Assembly (NCBI GenBank): GCA_003665825.1
Contig: QPFY01000073.1
Span: 1 to 21,086 of the forward strand
Length of the DNA: 21,086 nucleotides
Source: Microbotryum silenes-acaulis
Lineage: Eukaryota; Basidiomycota; Microbotryomycetes; Microbotryales; Microbotryaceae
Direction of reading: 5' to 3'
Each line of letters begins with the position of its first letter. The stretch's first letter is position 1. Shown here one piece after another: positions 1 to 10,289 of this stretch. The position numbers were made by a program, and so were the translations under genes. Under the pieces are notes generated by a model that searched no databases, had not been told where the DNA came from, and saw only the letters and a list, made by a program, of their open reading frames with translations.

Positions 1-829
<829 letters not shown>

Positions 830-3800
830 CCGGCGGTACGGAGGATCGAGGCTCGATGGTGAACACCTTGAAGTCGTCGCGCATGGCGGTGAACTCGGCG
901 GCGGCAGCCTGAGCCCAGATGTCGTGCTCGTCGCTGGACATTGCTTCACGCCAGGTCTGAGGGTCGCTAGTGATCGATTTGATGGGCTCGATGGCTTCGA
1001 GGGCGGGGTTGTCGTCTTCTGCGGCGATGAAGGCGCGGTGGTGGCGAGAGAGGAAATCGATCTCATCAGGGGAGTCGTCATCGGAGGGCTGTTCAGCGGG
1101 GGCCATGGCGGGTGCGGGCGTCACCAGGGTGTCGTCGTCGGATTGATGTACGTCCATCAGGTTGAGGCGAACCGCGGTGTTGGAGTTGAGGAGGTCAAGC
1201 GGGTCGTCCGAGTCATCGAGGGACGGTCCCCCGGCCGAGGATGTGGCGGGCGACGAAAGCGGGGCAAGCGACGGGGACGGCGAGGGGCTGGTATCTGTAG
1301 AATTAAGTAAGGATCCGCCAGTGTACCCTGGGGCCACGTCAACGGCGCTCATGGCAGAATCATCAAGAGAGGATGAGACGTCCATGTGCGCCGACCTTAC
1401 TAGTGGGGTCCTCGTCTTGACGGCTGGGGCGGGCGTGTCGGCGGGAATGACGAACTGGCGTTCGGTGTCGTCCGCATCGACGGGCGTGTTGATTGGTAGA
1501 CCGGGGAAGTCGTCGTCGAGGAAGGTGGCATTTCGGCCAATCACAACCTTGTTGGTAGAATGGTCGAAGAAACGGAAAGCCTTGGAGGCGAGGTCGTAAC
1601 CGGTGAAGATCACGCGCGCGGCCTTGGGGTCGAGCTTGCTGCGAAGGTTCGGCGCGACCGTGAGCCAGGCCGCGCAGCCGAACGGGTGGAGGGCGGTGGC
1701 GGTGGTGCGTTGGCCGTTCCAAACGGATTCTGGAGTCTGTTTGGCCAAAGCTGAGTGTGAGCACCTGTTTTTGCAATAAACGAAGTATGCAGCCGCTTCA
1801 TCCCAAAAGGTGGCCGGCAGATGGGAGTCAGCAAGGAGGGCAAGGACGCCCTCGACGATGGAGAGATTGACACGTTCGGCACGACCGTTTTGCTGAGGTG
1901 TGTAGGGGATAGAATATTGACGACGAATACCCCTGGACTTGCAGAACTCCGTGAATGCGTTCGATTGGTACTCCCCGCCGTTGTCGGTGCGAAGGGTTTT
2001 TAAACGCTCGTTCGTCTCTAACTCCACTTCGGCGAGCCAAGTCTGGAAGGTCGGGAAGACGTCGCTTTTGTGATCGATCGCGTATGCCCAGAGTTTGCGA
2101 GAGTGGTCGTCAAGAAATGTGACAAGGTAGCGCTTCCCGGTCAAGGACGGAGTGGGGAACGAAAGGACATCGCTGTGCACGAGGCCGAGTCTTTCGGGGG
2201 AATGCGACTCAGAGTCGGGAAAAGGAAGACGGTGGCCTTTGGAACCAAGGCAAGCATTGCAAACAAACTCCTCTACGTCTTTGTCACTGTACCCGGCCCC
2301 AAACCCGTCCAGCAAACCTGCGGCGATCATCTTCTGTATAGAGGATGGGGCAAGATGGCCGAGGCAGCGGTGAAGGGTAAGCAGGGGCACGGTCGACTCA
2401 GAACGCGAGAGAAAGGCAAGCTGCTGACACTTGGTGTGGTCCGCGTCCAAAAGGTAGAGACCGTCGTTAACCCTGGTACCGTGAGCAATGGCCTGGCCGT
2501 CCTTGGCGATGTCGATGCCGTCGCTGGTGAAGGCGAGTCGAACGCGGTCGGTGTCGCAGAGGCGAGAGACGGAGAGGAGGTTGACGTGGAGGCCCGGCGT
2601 GTGCAGAACGCCACGCAGCGTGATCGGATGTCCGGTCTTGGCAACGAACGCTACGTCCCCCATGCCGATGGCCGTGATACCGCCGGCAATGCCGCCGATC
2701 TTGGTGTGCGCCGTCTGGCGATAAGCCGTGAATAGAGAACGATCGGCGACCATGTGTGCCGTGGCGCCCGAGTCGACTACAAAGGCATCAGTCGGGAGTT
2801 GCCGGCGAGCGAACAGGCAGGAGGCGAAATAGCCGACGTTAGGCTGTTGAGCGGCGGGGAGAGACATGTCGTCCTGGTTGTCGTCGCCGGTGTGTTTTTG
2901 TTCGCCCCGGTGCTTGCAGTCGAGGGCCCAGTGCCCTTTCTTGTGGCAGCGGCGGCAGGGGCCGGCGGGCGGGTGTTTCGCCCGTGAGGTGCAGTCGCGC
3001 AGGCGGTGGCCGGGGGCGCGGCAGGCGGGACAAGGGGAGGCGGTGGCGAGCATGGCCGAGTGTGATGACGAGAGTCCCGCCGAGCGAAGCTGGATGCGAA
3101 TGCGATCCGTCAGCGTCGTGAGTTCCGGGAGGTCGCGTTGGTTGCGCTGCTCGTCCGTGAATGTGAGGCGGAAGCTGTCGAGGCAAGGTGGGACCATGGC
3201 GAGCACGTGAGTGGCGAGCACGTCGTTGAGCGAGGTTTTGGCGTCGCGGATTTCCTGCGCGATCGACATGTATTCGCGGAGCCAGGTGTCGTACGCCTCG
3301 ACGGAGGCAGGCATCTTCCTGAAATCCCAAAGGCGGGCGAACAACTCGAGGGTGCGAGTGGCGTCGTCCGGTGCGAAACGAGCCTTGAGTGCGGCGAAGA
3401 TGCGTGGTGCCGACAGGTCGTCGCTGGGGATGGTGTCGAGGGTGGCTGAGACGTCGGCGGAGTCGATCGAGCCAACGATGATTTCCCGCGCGGCGTCGTC
3501 ACGGGCGGCAAGCTGGTCAGCCGTCCATGTCGGGGGGATGACACCGTCAAGAACGTAACCACGGACTTGATTTGGAAGCGCGAGACGGAGTTGACGTAAC
3601 CAGTTCGTAAACGACTTAGGCCCGTCAAGACGAGCGTGCTTGGGGAACACGACTTTTGATGCGGTGGCGGTGTTTGCCTGCGTGGCAGTGACGGGCGGGG
3701 TGGCGGCGGCGGCGGCGGCAGGGGGCGGTGAGGCCTGTAGAGCGGCAAGCTGTGCCTGTAGCGTGGCGATTTGCACGCTGATCGAAGGGTCAGGGGAGCT

Positions 3801-3912
3801 GGTGTCCCTGGGAGGCGAGGGCGGGGCGGGGGAGCTGTCCATGCTGCGATGGTGCGATGGGCTGGGGCGGCTCGAGTGGCTGGGCTCGAGGGAAAATGCA
3901 AGCGGCGGGGCT

Positions 3913-3932
3913 GGTAGCTCGTGGGCTTATAA
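3913..3932 (-). other. candidate minus-strand primer-binding site complementary to a half initiator tRNA-Met
   Basis: The plus strand here reads GGTAGCTCGTGGGCTTATAA, followed by CC. That resembles the D-arm-to-anticodon-loop part of an initiator tRNA-Met, whose anticodon loop typically reads GGGCTCATAACC; one base differs at the anticodon. Drosophila copia and yeast Ty5 are known to prime from such an internally cleaved initiator tRNA rather than from the tRNA 3' end. The position between the LTR-like leader and the Gag start is where a primer site belongs. The assignment is an inference from position and partial match. Confidence 0.5.
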
Positions 3933-4070
3933 CCTATTCGATCAACTCTACTACGTCAGCGATGTAGTTATAGCCAAGAGTGATGAATCTCATTTCAACA
4001 TACCTATTCGATCAACTCTACTACGTCAGCGATGTAGTTATAGCCAAGAGTGATGAATAGGAAGCTAACA
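3932..4070 (-). repeat. 5' LTR-like leader of the copia element containing a 70-bp tandem duplication
   Basis: A 57-bp sequence occurs at 3932-3988 and again, identical, at 4002-4058, a period of 70. In element orientation each unit begins TGTT (at 4070 and at about 4000), the usual first bases of a copia LTR, and contains a TATAA-like stretch. The whole is therefore probably the 5' LTR or what is left of it, about 138 bp, with an internal duplication. The end next to the primer site does not show a clean terminal CA, so the exact LTR boundary is not proved. The partner LTR is outside the window. Confidence 0.55.
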
Positions 4071-4077
4071 GTAAGGG

Positions 4078-4269
4078 AGCCGCGCGCCCCAAGTCCTCAG
4101 CCAGGGAGCCTCGGGGCTGAGCCAATGTGCCAGGCTCGCTGCGCGCGCCTAAGTCCCAGGCTCGCTCCGCGCGCCCAAGTCCTGGGCCGATGTGCCCGGC
4201 TCGCTCCGCGCGCCTAAGTCCTGAGCCGATGCGCCCGGCTCGCTCCGCGCGCCTAAGTCCTGACCCGAG
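4078..4269. repeat. GC-rich 39-bp minisatellite
   Basis: The word AAGTCC recurs at 4091, 4151, 4177, 4216 and 4255, embedded in a unit of the type GGCTCGCTCCGCGCGCCT. The spacings are 60, 26, 39 and 39 bp. The last two units are nearly identical and the outer ones diverge, including a 13-bp deletion variant. The array lies between the 5' end of the minus-strand copia element and the broken 5' end of the plus-strand copia frame. Because 39 is a multiple of three, it gives spurious open frames on both strands; I see no gene in it. Confidence 0.85.
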
Positions 4270-4275
4270 CGGAGA

Positions 4276-6672
4276 GTGGATTCCTCACACTTCTCCTGCG
4301 ACACCTGCAAAGCGGCAAAGGCAACCAGGACACCTTTCCCAACATCGGACTCTCGCGCTTCGCAACCACTTGAACTGGTCCACTCCGATGTCCTCACTCT
4401 GCCCGAACCAGCCACTGACGGGGAACGATATGTTGTCACCTTCATCGATGATTTCTCCCGAAAGACGTGGGTCAGCGCGCTGAGAAACAAGAGTCAAGTC
4501 TTCGACACCTTCCAGCGTTGGCACACCATGATCGAACGCTCAACGGGCCTCAAGCTCCGCACGTTACGAACGGACAATGGCGGCGAATACACGTCCAAAG
4601 CCTTCATTGAGTACTGCTCTCCCCACGGCATTACCAGGCAGCTCACAATCCCGTACACCCCGGAGCAGAACGGCCGAGCCGAAAGGACAAACCGCACGAT
4701 CGTCGAGGGGACGATCGCCCTGCTCCAGCACTCGGGACTGCCCACAACACTCTGGCGAGAGGCCCTCCGGTACGTTGTTGACACCAAGAACCTCAGCCCG
4801 CACAGCGCCATCGACCACAAGATCCCGGACGCTGTCTGGTATGGCAAACCTCCCAGCACGGCAAACCTGAGGGTATTCGGCTGCCGCGCCTGGCACACCA
4901 CCCCTCAGCACAAGCGGGCAAAACTCGACCCCAAGGCCAAACCATTCATCTTCGTTGGCATCGATAACAAATCCAAGGCCTGGACGCTGTACGACTCGGC
5001 CACAACTTCGTTCTTCCAGAGCCGCGACGTCCTATTCGATGAGAAAGTCTTCCCCGCTCGAGATGCCCCGATCGACCAACCGAAACCTCCCATGACGTCC
5101 ACCACTGGCGACTGGACCTTTGTTGACACTGCCCATGGCTCCCGCGCTGCACCACCTCCGTCCCTCCAACCTGTTGTGCACGAAAATCGATTTGCCGCGC
5201 TTGAGACCAACGCGAGTGACGACACAACGATCGACATGTCCAACGATGGCTTTGACACACCGTCCGACATGTCCAGGGCTCAGTTCTCGCCATCACCTCC
5301 TGCGTCGGACGTGACCGACGACTCGGCCGACCCAATCGACTTCTTGTCATGCCCGTCTCGCGCCGCTGCCTTCGCCGCCACCACTGCTGGTTCATCGGTC
5401 GTCGAACTTGAAGGGCCAACCGAGGACCCCCAAAATTGGTCGCAGGCGGTCAAGTCAGGTAAAGAGGAGATCTGGAGGCAAGCAGCAGCCGATGAGTTTC
5501 ACTCCCTTGCCACCGAGTACAAATGCTTCACCCCGGTCGACTCCTCCTCACTGCCCCCCGGTGCCAAAGTCCTTGGATCCAGGTTCATCTTCCGCACCAA
5601 ACGCGATCAACTTGGCAAGATCACTTCGCACAAGGGCCGGCTCGTTGCACAAGGCTTCTCCCAGCGCCCAGGTATCGATTACGATGAGACGTTTGCTCCT
5701 GTCGCCAAGTTCACCTCAATCCGAGCTCTCATCGCACTGGCCGCCGCCAAAAACCTCCATGTCCATCAGGCCGACGTTGACAAGGCATACCTCCACGGCG
5801 AGCTGAAGGAAGACCTCTACATGCGCGTCCCACAAGGTGTTGACATGCCCGGTAAAGTCCTCAAACTCCATCGATCGATCTATGGCCTCAAGCAGGCCGG
5901 CCGAGTCTGGAATGAGCACATTGACTTGACGCTGAAGAGCCTCAACTACCGCGCCACAGCCAAGGACCACTGCGTGTACGTACGACGCGACGGCGACCAC
6001 TACCACTACATCGCCCTCTACGTCGATGACTTGCTGATGGTCAGCCCTTCGGAGGACGAGATCGAGCGCATCCTCAACGGCCTGGAGCAAAAATACGGCA
6101 TCAAGCGACTTGGCCCAGCCCAATACATCTTGGGGATCCAGATCAAACGACAGGCCGACAAGTCCATCATCCTGTCGCAGGAGGCGTACATCACCAGCAT
6201 CCTCCGCAGATTTGGCATGTCTGACAGCAGCCCCGCCTCCACGCCCATGGCCCCAAACCGCCAGCTTGAGCATTCGCTCGCGGAACCGTCAAAGATCGCT
6301 CAGACACGCTACATGCAGGCCATTGGGTGCCTCCTCTACGCCGCCACTGGTACTCGCCCAGACATCTCCTACGCCGTTGGATACCTTGCACGCTTCTCTG
6401 CCAGTCCCACACCTGAACACTGGACGGCCATCAAGACTGTCTTCCGGTACTTACGTGGAACCGCACGTCTGGGACTGCACTACAGCTCTGAACAAGGCAA
6501 GTTCTCCGGCTTCACCGGTTACTCTGACGCAGACTGGGGAACCTGCACCACATCATCACGGTCAACCATGGGGTACAGCTTCCACCTGGCTGGATCTGTC
6601 ATCTCCTGGTCCTCCAAAGTGCAAAACCGTGTGGCCGACTCCACCACAGACGCCGAGTATAAGGGCAAATGA
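4276..6672 (+). CDS. copia pol fragment: integrase, reverse transcriptase and most of RNase H; truncated at both ends
   Basis: The frame is open for 798 codons without a break. It begins inside the integrase zinc finger (CDTC, residues 8-11). It continues with the DD35E core at D38, D100 and E136, a Ser/Pro-rich linker, and reverse transcriptase (LVAQGF, FAPVAKFTSIR, HQADVDKAYLHG, YGLKQAG, catalytic YVDD at 582-585). RNase H follows, with YSDADWG near 750 and DAEYKG near 792. Gag, protease and the first part of integrase are missing, as is the last part of RNase H. The first codon is GTG and an in-frame TGA lies at 4261, so there is no genuine start; the first ATG is near 4528. The sequence is clearly a different copia family from the minus-strand element, since the integrase cores differ at about half of the residues by eye. 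Without Gag, LTRs or a start it is a dead fragment, yet every motif that I can see is intact. Confidence 0.88.
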   Translation: MDSSHFSCDTCKAAKATRTPFPTSDSRASQPLELVHSDVLTLPEPATDGERYVVTFIDDFSRKTWVSALRNKSQVFDTFQRWHTMIERSTGLKLRTLRTDNGGEYTSKAFIEYCSPHGITRQLTIPYTPEQNGRAERTNRTIVEGTIALLQHSGLPTTLWREALRYVVDTKNLSPHSAIDHKIPDAVWYGKPPSTANLRVFGCRAWHTTPQHKRAKLDPKAKPFIFVGIDNKSKAWTLYDSATTSFFQSRDVLFDEKVFPARDAPIDQPKPPMTSTTGDWTFVDTAHGSRAAPPPSLQPVVHENRFAALETNASDDTTIDMSNDGFDTPSDMSRAQFSPSPPASDVTDDSADPIDFLSCPSRAAAFAATTAGSSVVELEGPTEDPQNWSQAVKSGKEEIWRQAAADEFHSLATEYKCFTPVDSSSLPPGAKVLGSRFIFRTKRDQLGKITSHKGRLVAQGFSQRPGIDYDETFAPVAKFTSIRALIALAAAKNLHVHQADVDKAYLHGELKEDLYMRVPQGVDMPGKVLKLHRSIYGLKQAGRVWNEHIDLTLKSLNYRATAKDHCVYVRRDGDHYHYIALYVDDLLMVSPSEDEIERILNGLEQKYGIKRLGPAQYILGIQIKRQADKSIILSQEAYITSILRRFGMSDSSPASTPMAPNRQLEHSLAEPSKIAQTRYMQAIGCLLYAATGTRPDISYAVGYLARFSASPTPEHWTAIKTVFRYLRGTARLGLHYSSEQGKFSGFTGYSDADWGTCTTSSRSTMGYSFHLAGSVISWSSKVQNRVADSTTDAEYKGK

Positions 6673-6688
6673 CCCCCCCCCCCCCCCC
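6673..6688. repeat. C16 homopolymer at the 3' break of the copia fragment
   Basis: Sixteen consecutive C follow directly after the stop codon formed at the truncated RNase H end, and TAAAAAAG comes next. The homopolymer coincides with the point where copia similarity stops. It may mark the rearrangement junction or be an assembly or sequencing artefact. Confidence 0.8.
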
Positions 6689-6834
6689 TAAAAAAGAGTT
6701 GGCTCTTGAGTTAGGTAGTGGCCCCAGAAGCAAAAAAGTCACGTGATATTGTGTTTTTGATCTTCATTGCATCGACTCAACATCAGCACGACCCAGTGTA
6801 GCTCGAACTTTTCGCGGTGCTGCAAAGAGATTGC
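6689..6834. other. short single-copy spacer; no gene seen
   Basis: About 145 bases separate the copia break from satellite array 1. The spacer holds an A/T-rich stretch and a perfect 8-bp palindrome TCACGTGA at 6739-6746 (an E-box; with its left flank it also fits the RTCACRTG consensus of Cbf1-type factors). Such a site is expected by chance now and then, and no gene depends on it here. The end of the spacer, from about 6820, already resembles a decayed unit of array 1. Confidence 0.5.
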
Positions 6835-8694
6835 GCTCATATCCTGTCGCCGCACCGTCCGGTGCCGAATTCAGATTCCTGTTCCCGCACCGTGCGGCGC
6901 CGAAACAGATCTCACTCGAGGGAGAAGACTGCGCTCGATTCCTGTTCCCGCACCGTGCGGCGCCGAAACCAGATTCCTGTTCCCGCACCGTGCGGCGCCG
7001 AAACCAGATTCCTGTTCTCGCACCGTGCGGCGCCGAAACCAGATTCCTGTTCCCGCACCGTGCGGCGCCGAAACCAGATTCCTGTTCCCGCACCGTGCGG
7101 CGCCGAAACCAGATTCCTGTTCTCGCACCGTCCGGTGCCGAATTCAGATTCCTGTTCCCGCACCGTGCGGCGCCGAAACCAGATTCTTGTTCTCGCACCG
7201 TGCGGCGCCAAATTCAGATTCCTGTTCCCGCACCGTGCGGCGCCGAATTCAGATTCTTGTTCCCGCACCGTGCGGCGCCGAAACCAGATTCTTGTTCTCG
7301 CACCGTGCGGTGCCGAATTCAGATTCCTGTTCCCGCACCGTGCGGCGCCGAATTCAGATTCTTGTTCCCGCACCGTGCGGTGCCGAAACCAGATTCTTGT
7401 TCTCGCACCGTGCGGTGCCGAATTCAGATTCCTGTTCCCGCACCGTGCGGCGCCGAAACCAGATTCTTGTTCCCGCACCGTGCGGTGCCGAATTCAGATT
7501 CCTGTTCCCGCACCGTGCGGCGCCGAATTCAGATTCCTGTTCCCGCACCGTGCGGCGCCGAAACCAGATTCCTGTTCTCGCACCGTCCGGTGCCGAAACA
7601 GATCTCACTCGAGGGAGAAGACTGCGCTCGATTCCTGTTCCCTCCCGCACCGTGCGGTGCCGAAACCAGATTCTTGTTCCCGCACCGTCCGGTGCCGAAA
7701 CAGATCTCACTCGAGGGAGAAGACTGCGCTCGATTCCTGTTCCCGCACCGTGCGGTGCCGAAACCAGATTCTTGTTCCCGCACCGTCCGGTGCCGAAACA
7801 GATCTCACTCGAGGGAGAAGACTGCGCTCGATTCCTGTTCCCGCACCGTGCGGTGCCGAAACCAGATTCTTGTTCCCGCACCGTCCGGTGCCGAAACAGA
7901 TCTCACTCGAGGGAGAAGACTGCGCTCGATTCCTGTTCCCGCACCGTCCGGTGCCGAAACAGATCTCACTCGAGGGAGAAGACTGCGCTCGATTCCTGTT
8001 CCCGCACCGTGCGGCGCCGAATTCAGATTCCTGTTCCCGCACCGTGCGGTGCCGAATTCAGATTCCTGTTCTCGCACCGTGCGGCGCCGAAACCAGATTC
8101 TTGTTCTCGCACCGTCCGGTGCCGAAACCAGATTCTTGTTCCCGCACCGTGCGGTGCCGAAACAGATCTCACTCGAGGGAGAAGACTGCGCTCGATTCCT
8201 GTTCCCGCACCGTGCGGTGCCGAAACCAGATTCCTGTTCCCGCACCGTCCGGTGCCGAAACAGATCTCACTCGAGGGAGAAGACTGCGCTCGATTCCTGT
8301 TCCCGCACCGTGCGGCGCCGAATTCAGATTCCTGTTCCCGCACCGTGCGGTGCCGAATTCAGATTCCTGTTCTCGCACCGTCCGGTGCCGAAACAGATCT
8401 CACTCGAGGGAGAAGACTGCGCTCGATTCCTGTTCCCGCACCGTGCGGTGCCGAAACCAGATTCCTGTTCTCGCACCGTGCGGTGCCGAATTCAGATTCC
8501 TGTTCTCGCACCGTCCGGTGCCGAAACAGATCTCACTCGAGGGAGAAGACTGCGCTCGATTCCTGTTCCCGCACCGTGCGGTGCCGAAACCAGATTCCTG
8601 TTCTCGCACCGTCCGGTGCCGAAACAGATCTCACTCGAGGGAGAAGACTGCGCTCGATTCCTGTTCCCGCACCGTGCGGCGCCGAATTCAGTAT
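6835..8694. repeat. satellite array 1: mixed 35-bp and 63-bp units with a dyad-symmetric core
   Basis: I count about 44 occurrences of the core GCACCGT. Short units (35 bp) have the form CCTGTTCCCGCACCGTGCGG, then CGCCGAAACCAGATT or CGCCGAATTCAGATT. Long units (63 bp) insert 28 bases containing CACTCGAGGGAGAAG; there are 11 of them, starting near 6908, 7601, 7703, 7801, 7899, 7962, 8165, 8263, 8396, 8529 and 8627. Their spacing of 98, 63 or 133 bp, plus one of 102 caused by a 4-bp insertion near 7645, shows higher-order units built as 63+35 and 63+35+35. The repeats contain no stop in any forward frame, so three overlapping open frames of about 640 codons run through the array. These are by-products of the repeat and I do not annotate them as genes. 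Confidence 0.95.
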
Positions 8695-8775
8695 ATAGGT
8701 ACCATAGGTGGGGTACAGCCCAATTCCGGGATACATTTTGGAATAGAACCCCAAATTCCCAGTGAAAATGAAAAT
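8695..8775. other. single-copy spacer between the two satellite arrays
   Basis: Eighty bases of non-repetitive DNA, with ATTCC and GGAAT as short inverted words and a TATATAGG stretch at its start. No gene or RNA is visible. The right end grades into a decayed first unit of array 2. Confidence 0.6.
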
Positions 8776-10168
8776 TGACAGTGCAGGGGAAATTGCTCGT
8801 GCACTGCTGAAATCCAGTTATTTGGCAAAACCGTCAAATCGAGGTGCACGGTCAATTGCTCGTGCACTGCTGAAATCCACTTTTTCGACTCTGAAGGGCG
8901 GCACGGGTCAAAAACCGTCAAATCGAGGTGCACGGTCAATTGCTCGTGCACTGCTGAAATCCACTTTTTCGACTCTGAAGGGCGGCACGGGTCAAAAACC
9001 GTCAAATCGAGGTGCACGGTCAATTGCTCGTGCACTGCTGAAATCCACTTTTTCGACTCTGAAGGGCGGCACGGGTCAAAAACCGCCAAATCGAGGTGCA
9101 CGGTCAATTGCTCGTGCACTGCTGAAATCCACTTTTTCGGCAAAACCGTCAAATCGAGGTGCACGGTCAATTGCTCGTGCACTGCTGAAATCCACTTTTT
9201 CGACTCTGAAGGGCGGCACGGGTCAAAAACCGTCAAATCGAGGTGCACGGTCAATTGCTCGTGCACTGCTGAAATCCACTTTTTCGACTCTGAAGGGCGG
9301 CACGGGTCAAAAACCGTCAAATCGAGGTGCACGGTCAATTGCTCGTGCACTGCTGAAATCCACTTTTTCGACTCTGAAGGGCGGCACGGGTCAAAAACCG
9401 TCAAATCGAGGTGCACGGTCAATTGCTCGTGCACTGCTGAAATCCACTTTTTCGACTCTGAAGGGCGGCACGGGTCAAAAACCGTCAAATCGAGGTGCAC
9501 GGTCAATTGCTCGTGCACCGCTGAAATCCACTTTTTCGACTCTGAAGGGCGGCACGGGTCAAAAACCGTCAAATCGAGGTGCACGGTCAATTGCTCGTGC
9601 ACTGCTGAAATCCACTTTTTCGACTCTGAAGGGCGGCACGGGTCAAAAACCGCCAAATCGAGGTGCACGGTCAATTGCTCGTGCACTGCTGAAATCCACT
9701 TTTTCGGCAAAACCGTCAAATCGAGGTGCACGGTCAATTGCTCGTGCACCGCTGAAATCCACTTTTTCGACTCTGAAGGGCGGCACGGGTCAAAAACCGC
9801 CAAATCGAGGTGCACGGTCAATTGCTCGTGCACCGCTGAAATCCACTTTTTCGACTCTGAAGGGCGGCACGGGTCAAAAACCGTCAAATCGAGGTGCACG
9901 GTCAATTGCTCGTGCACTGCTGAAATCCACTTTTTCGACTCTGAAGGGCGGCACGGGTCAAAAACCGCCAAATCGAGGTGCACGGTCAATTGCTCGTGCA
10001 CCGCTGAAATCCACTTTTTCGACTCTGAAGGGCGGCACGGGTCAAAAACCGCCAAATCGAGGTGCACGGTCAATTGCTCGTGCACCGCTGAAATCCACTT
10101 TTTCGACGCTGAAGGGCGGCACACGTCAAAAACCGTCAAATCGAGGTGCACGGTCAATTGCTCGTGCA
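8776..10168. repeat. satellite array 2: 84-bp unit (two 63-bp deletion variants), 17 cores
   Basis: The word CGGTCAATTG begins at 8849 and recurs 17 times to 10151. Fourteen of the 16 intervals are exactly 84 bp and two (9101 to 9164, 9668 to 9731) are exactly 63 bp, which sums to the observed 1302. A decayed eighteenth core lies near 8792. Each core has inverted arms GTGCACG and CGTGCAC around ten bases centred on the palindrome CAATTG. Variation is slight: TCAAAT or CCAAAT after ACCG, ACTGCTG or ACCGCTG, and a few changes in the last unit. The 63-bp variants lack 21 bases and sit 567 bp apart, so a seven-unit block may itself be duplicated. Both lengths are multiples of three, so one frame stays open on each strand (8762-10192 plus, 8688-10262 minus); I see no support for either being a protein. 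Confidence 0.95.
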
Positions 10169-10244
10169 TTGCGAGATGGCATTGCAGCGTGAAACCCCGT
10201 GCACCGAGTAAGCCTGAGCCCCGAGCGCTGAACCGAGATCGGAT

Positions 10245-10267
10245 CCGAAATGGGAAACCCATTTCGG
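10245..10267. repeat. perfect inverted repeat, 10-bp arms and 3-base loop
   Basis: Arms CCGAAATGGG and CCCATTTCGG are separated by AAA. The repeat lies in the unique DNA just after satellite array 2. No poly-T tract follows, and nothing nearby looks like a transcript that it would end. Confidence 0.8.
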
Positions 10268-10289
10268 GCTTCGGCGTATCGCTAGAGCT

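Noticed and set aside
6686..6691. A single CCCTAA at the end of the C16 run, as a possible captured telomere
   Set aside because: One hexamer next to a C homopolymer is expected by chance; no second unit follows.
6739..6746. TCACGTGA palindrome as a centromere-type CDEI element
   Set aside because: A lone 8-bp palindrome without the other centromere elements, about 14 kb from a telomere, is not evidence of a centromere.
6835..10168. CRISPR-like array
   Set aside because: The units are contiguous tandem repeats without unique spacers, in a eukaryotic subtelomere.
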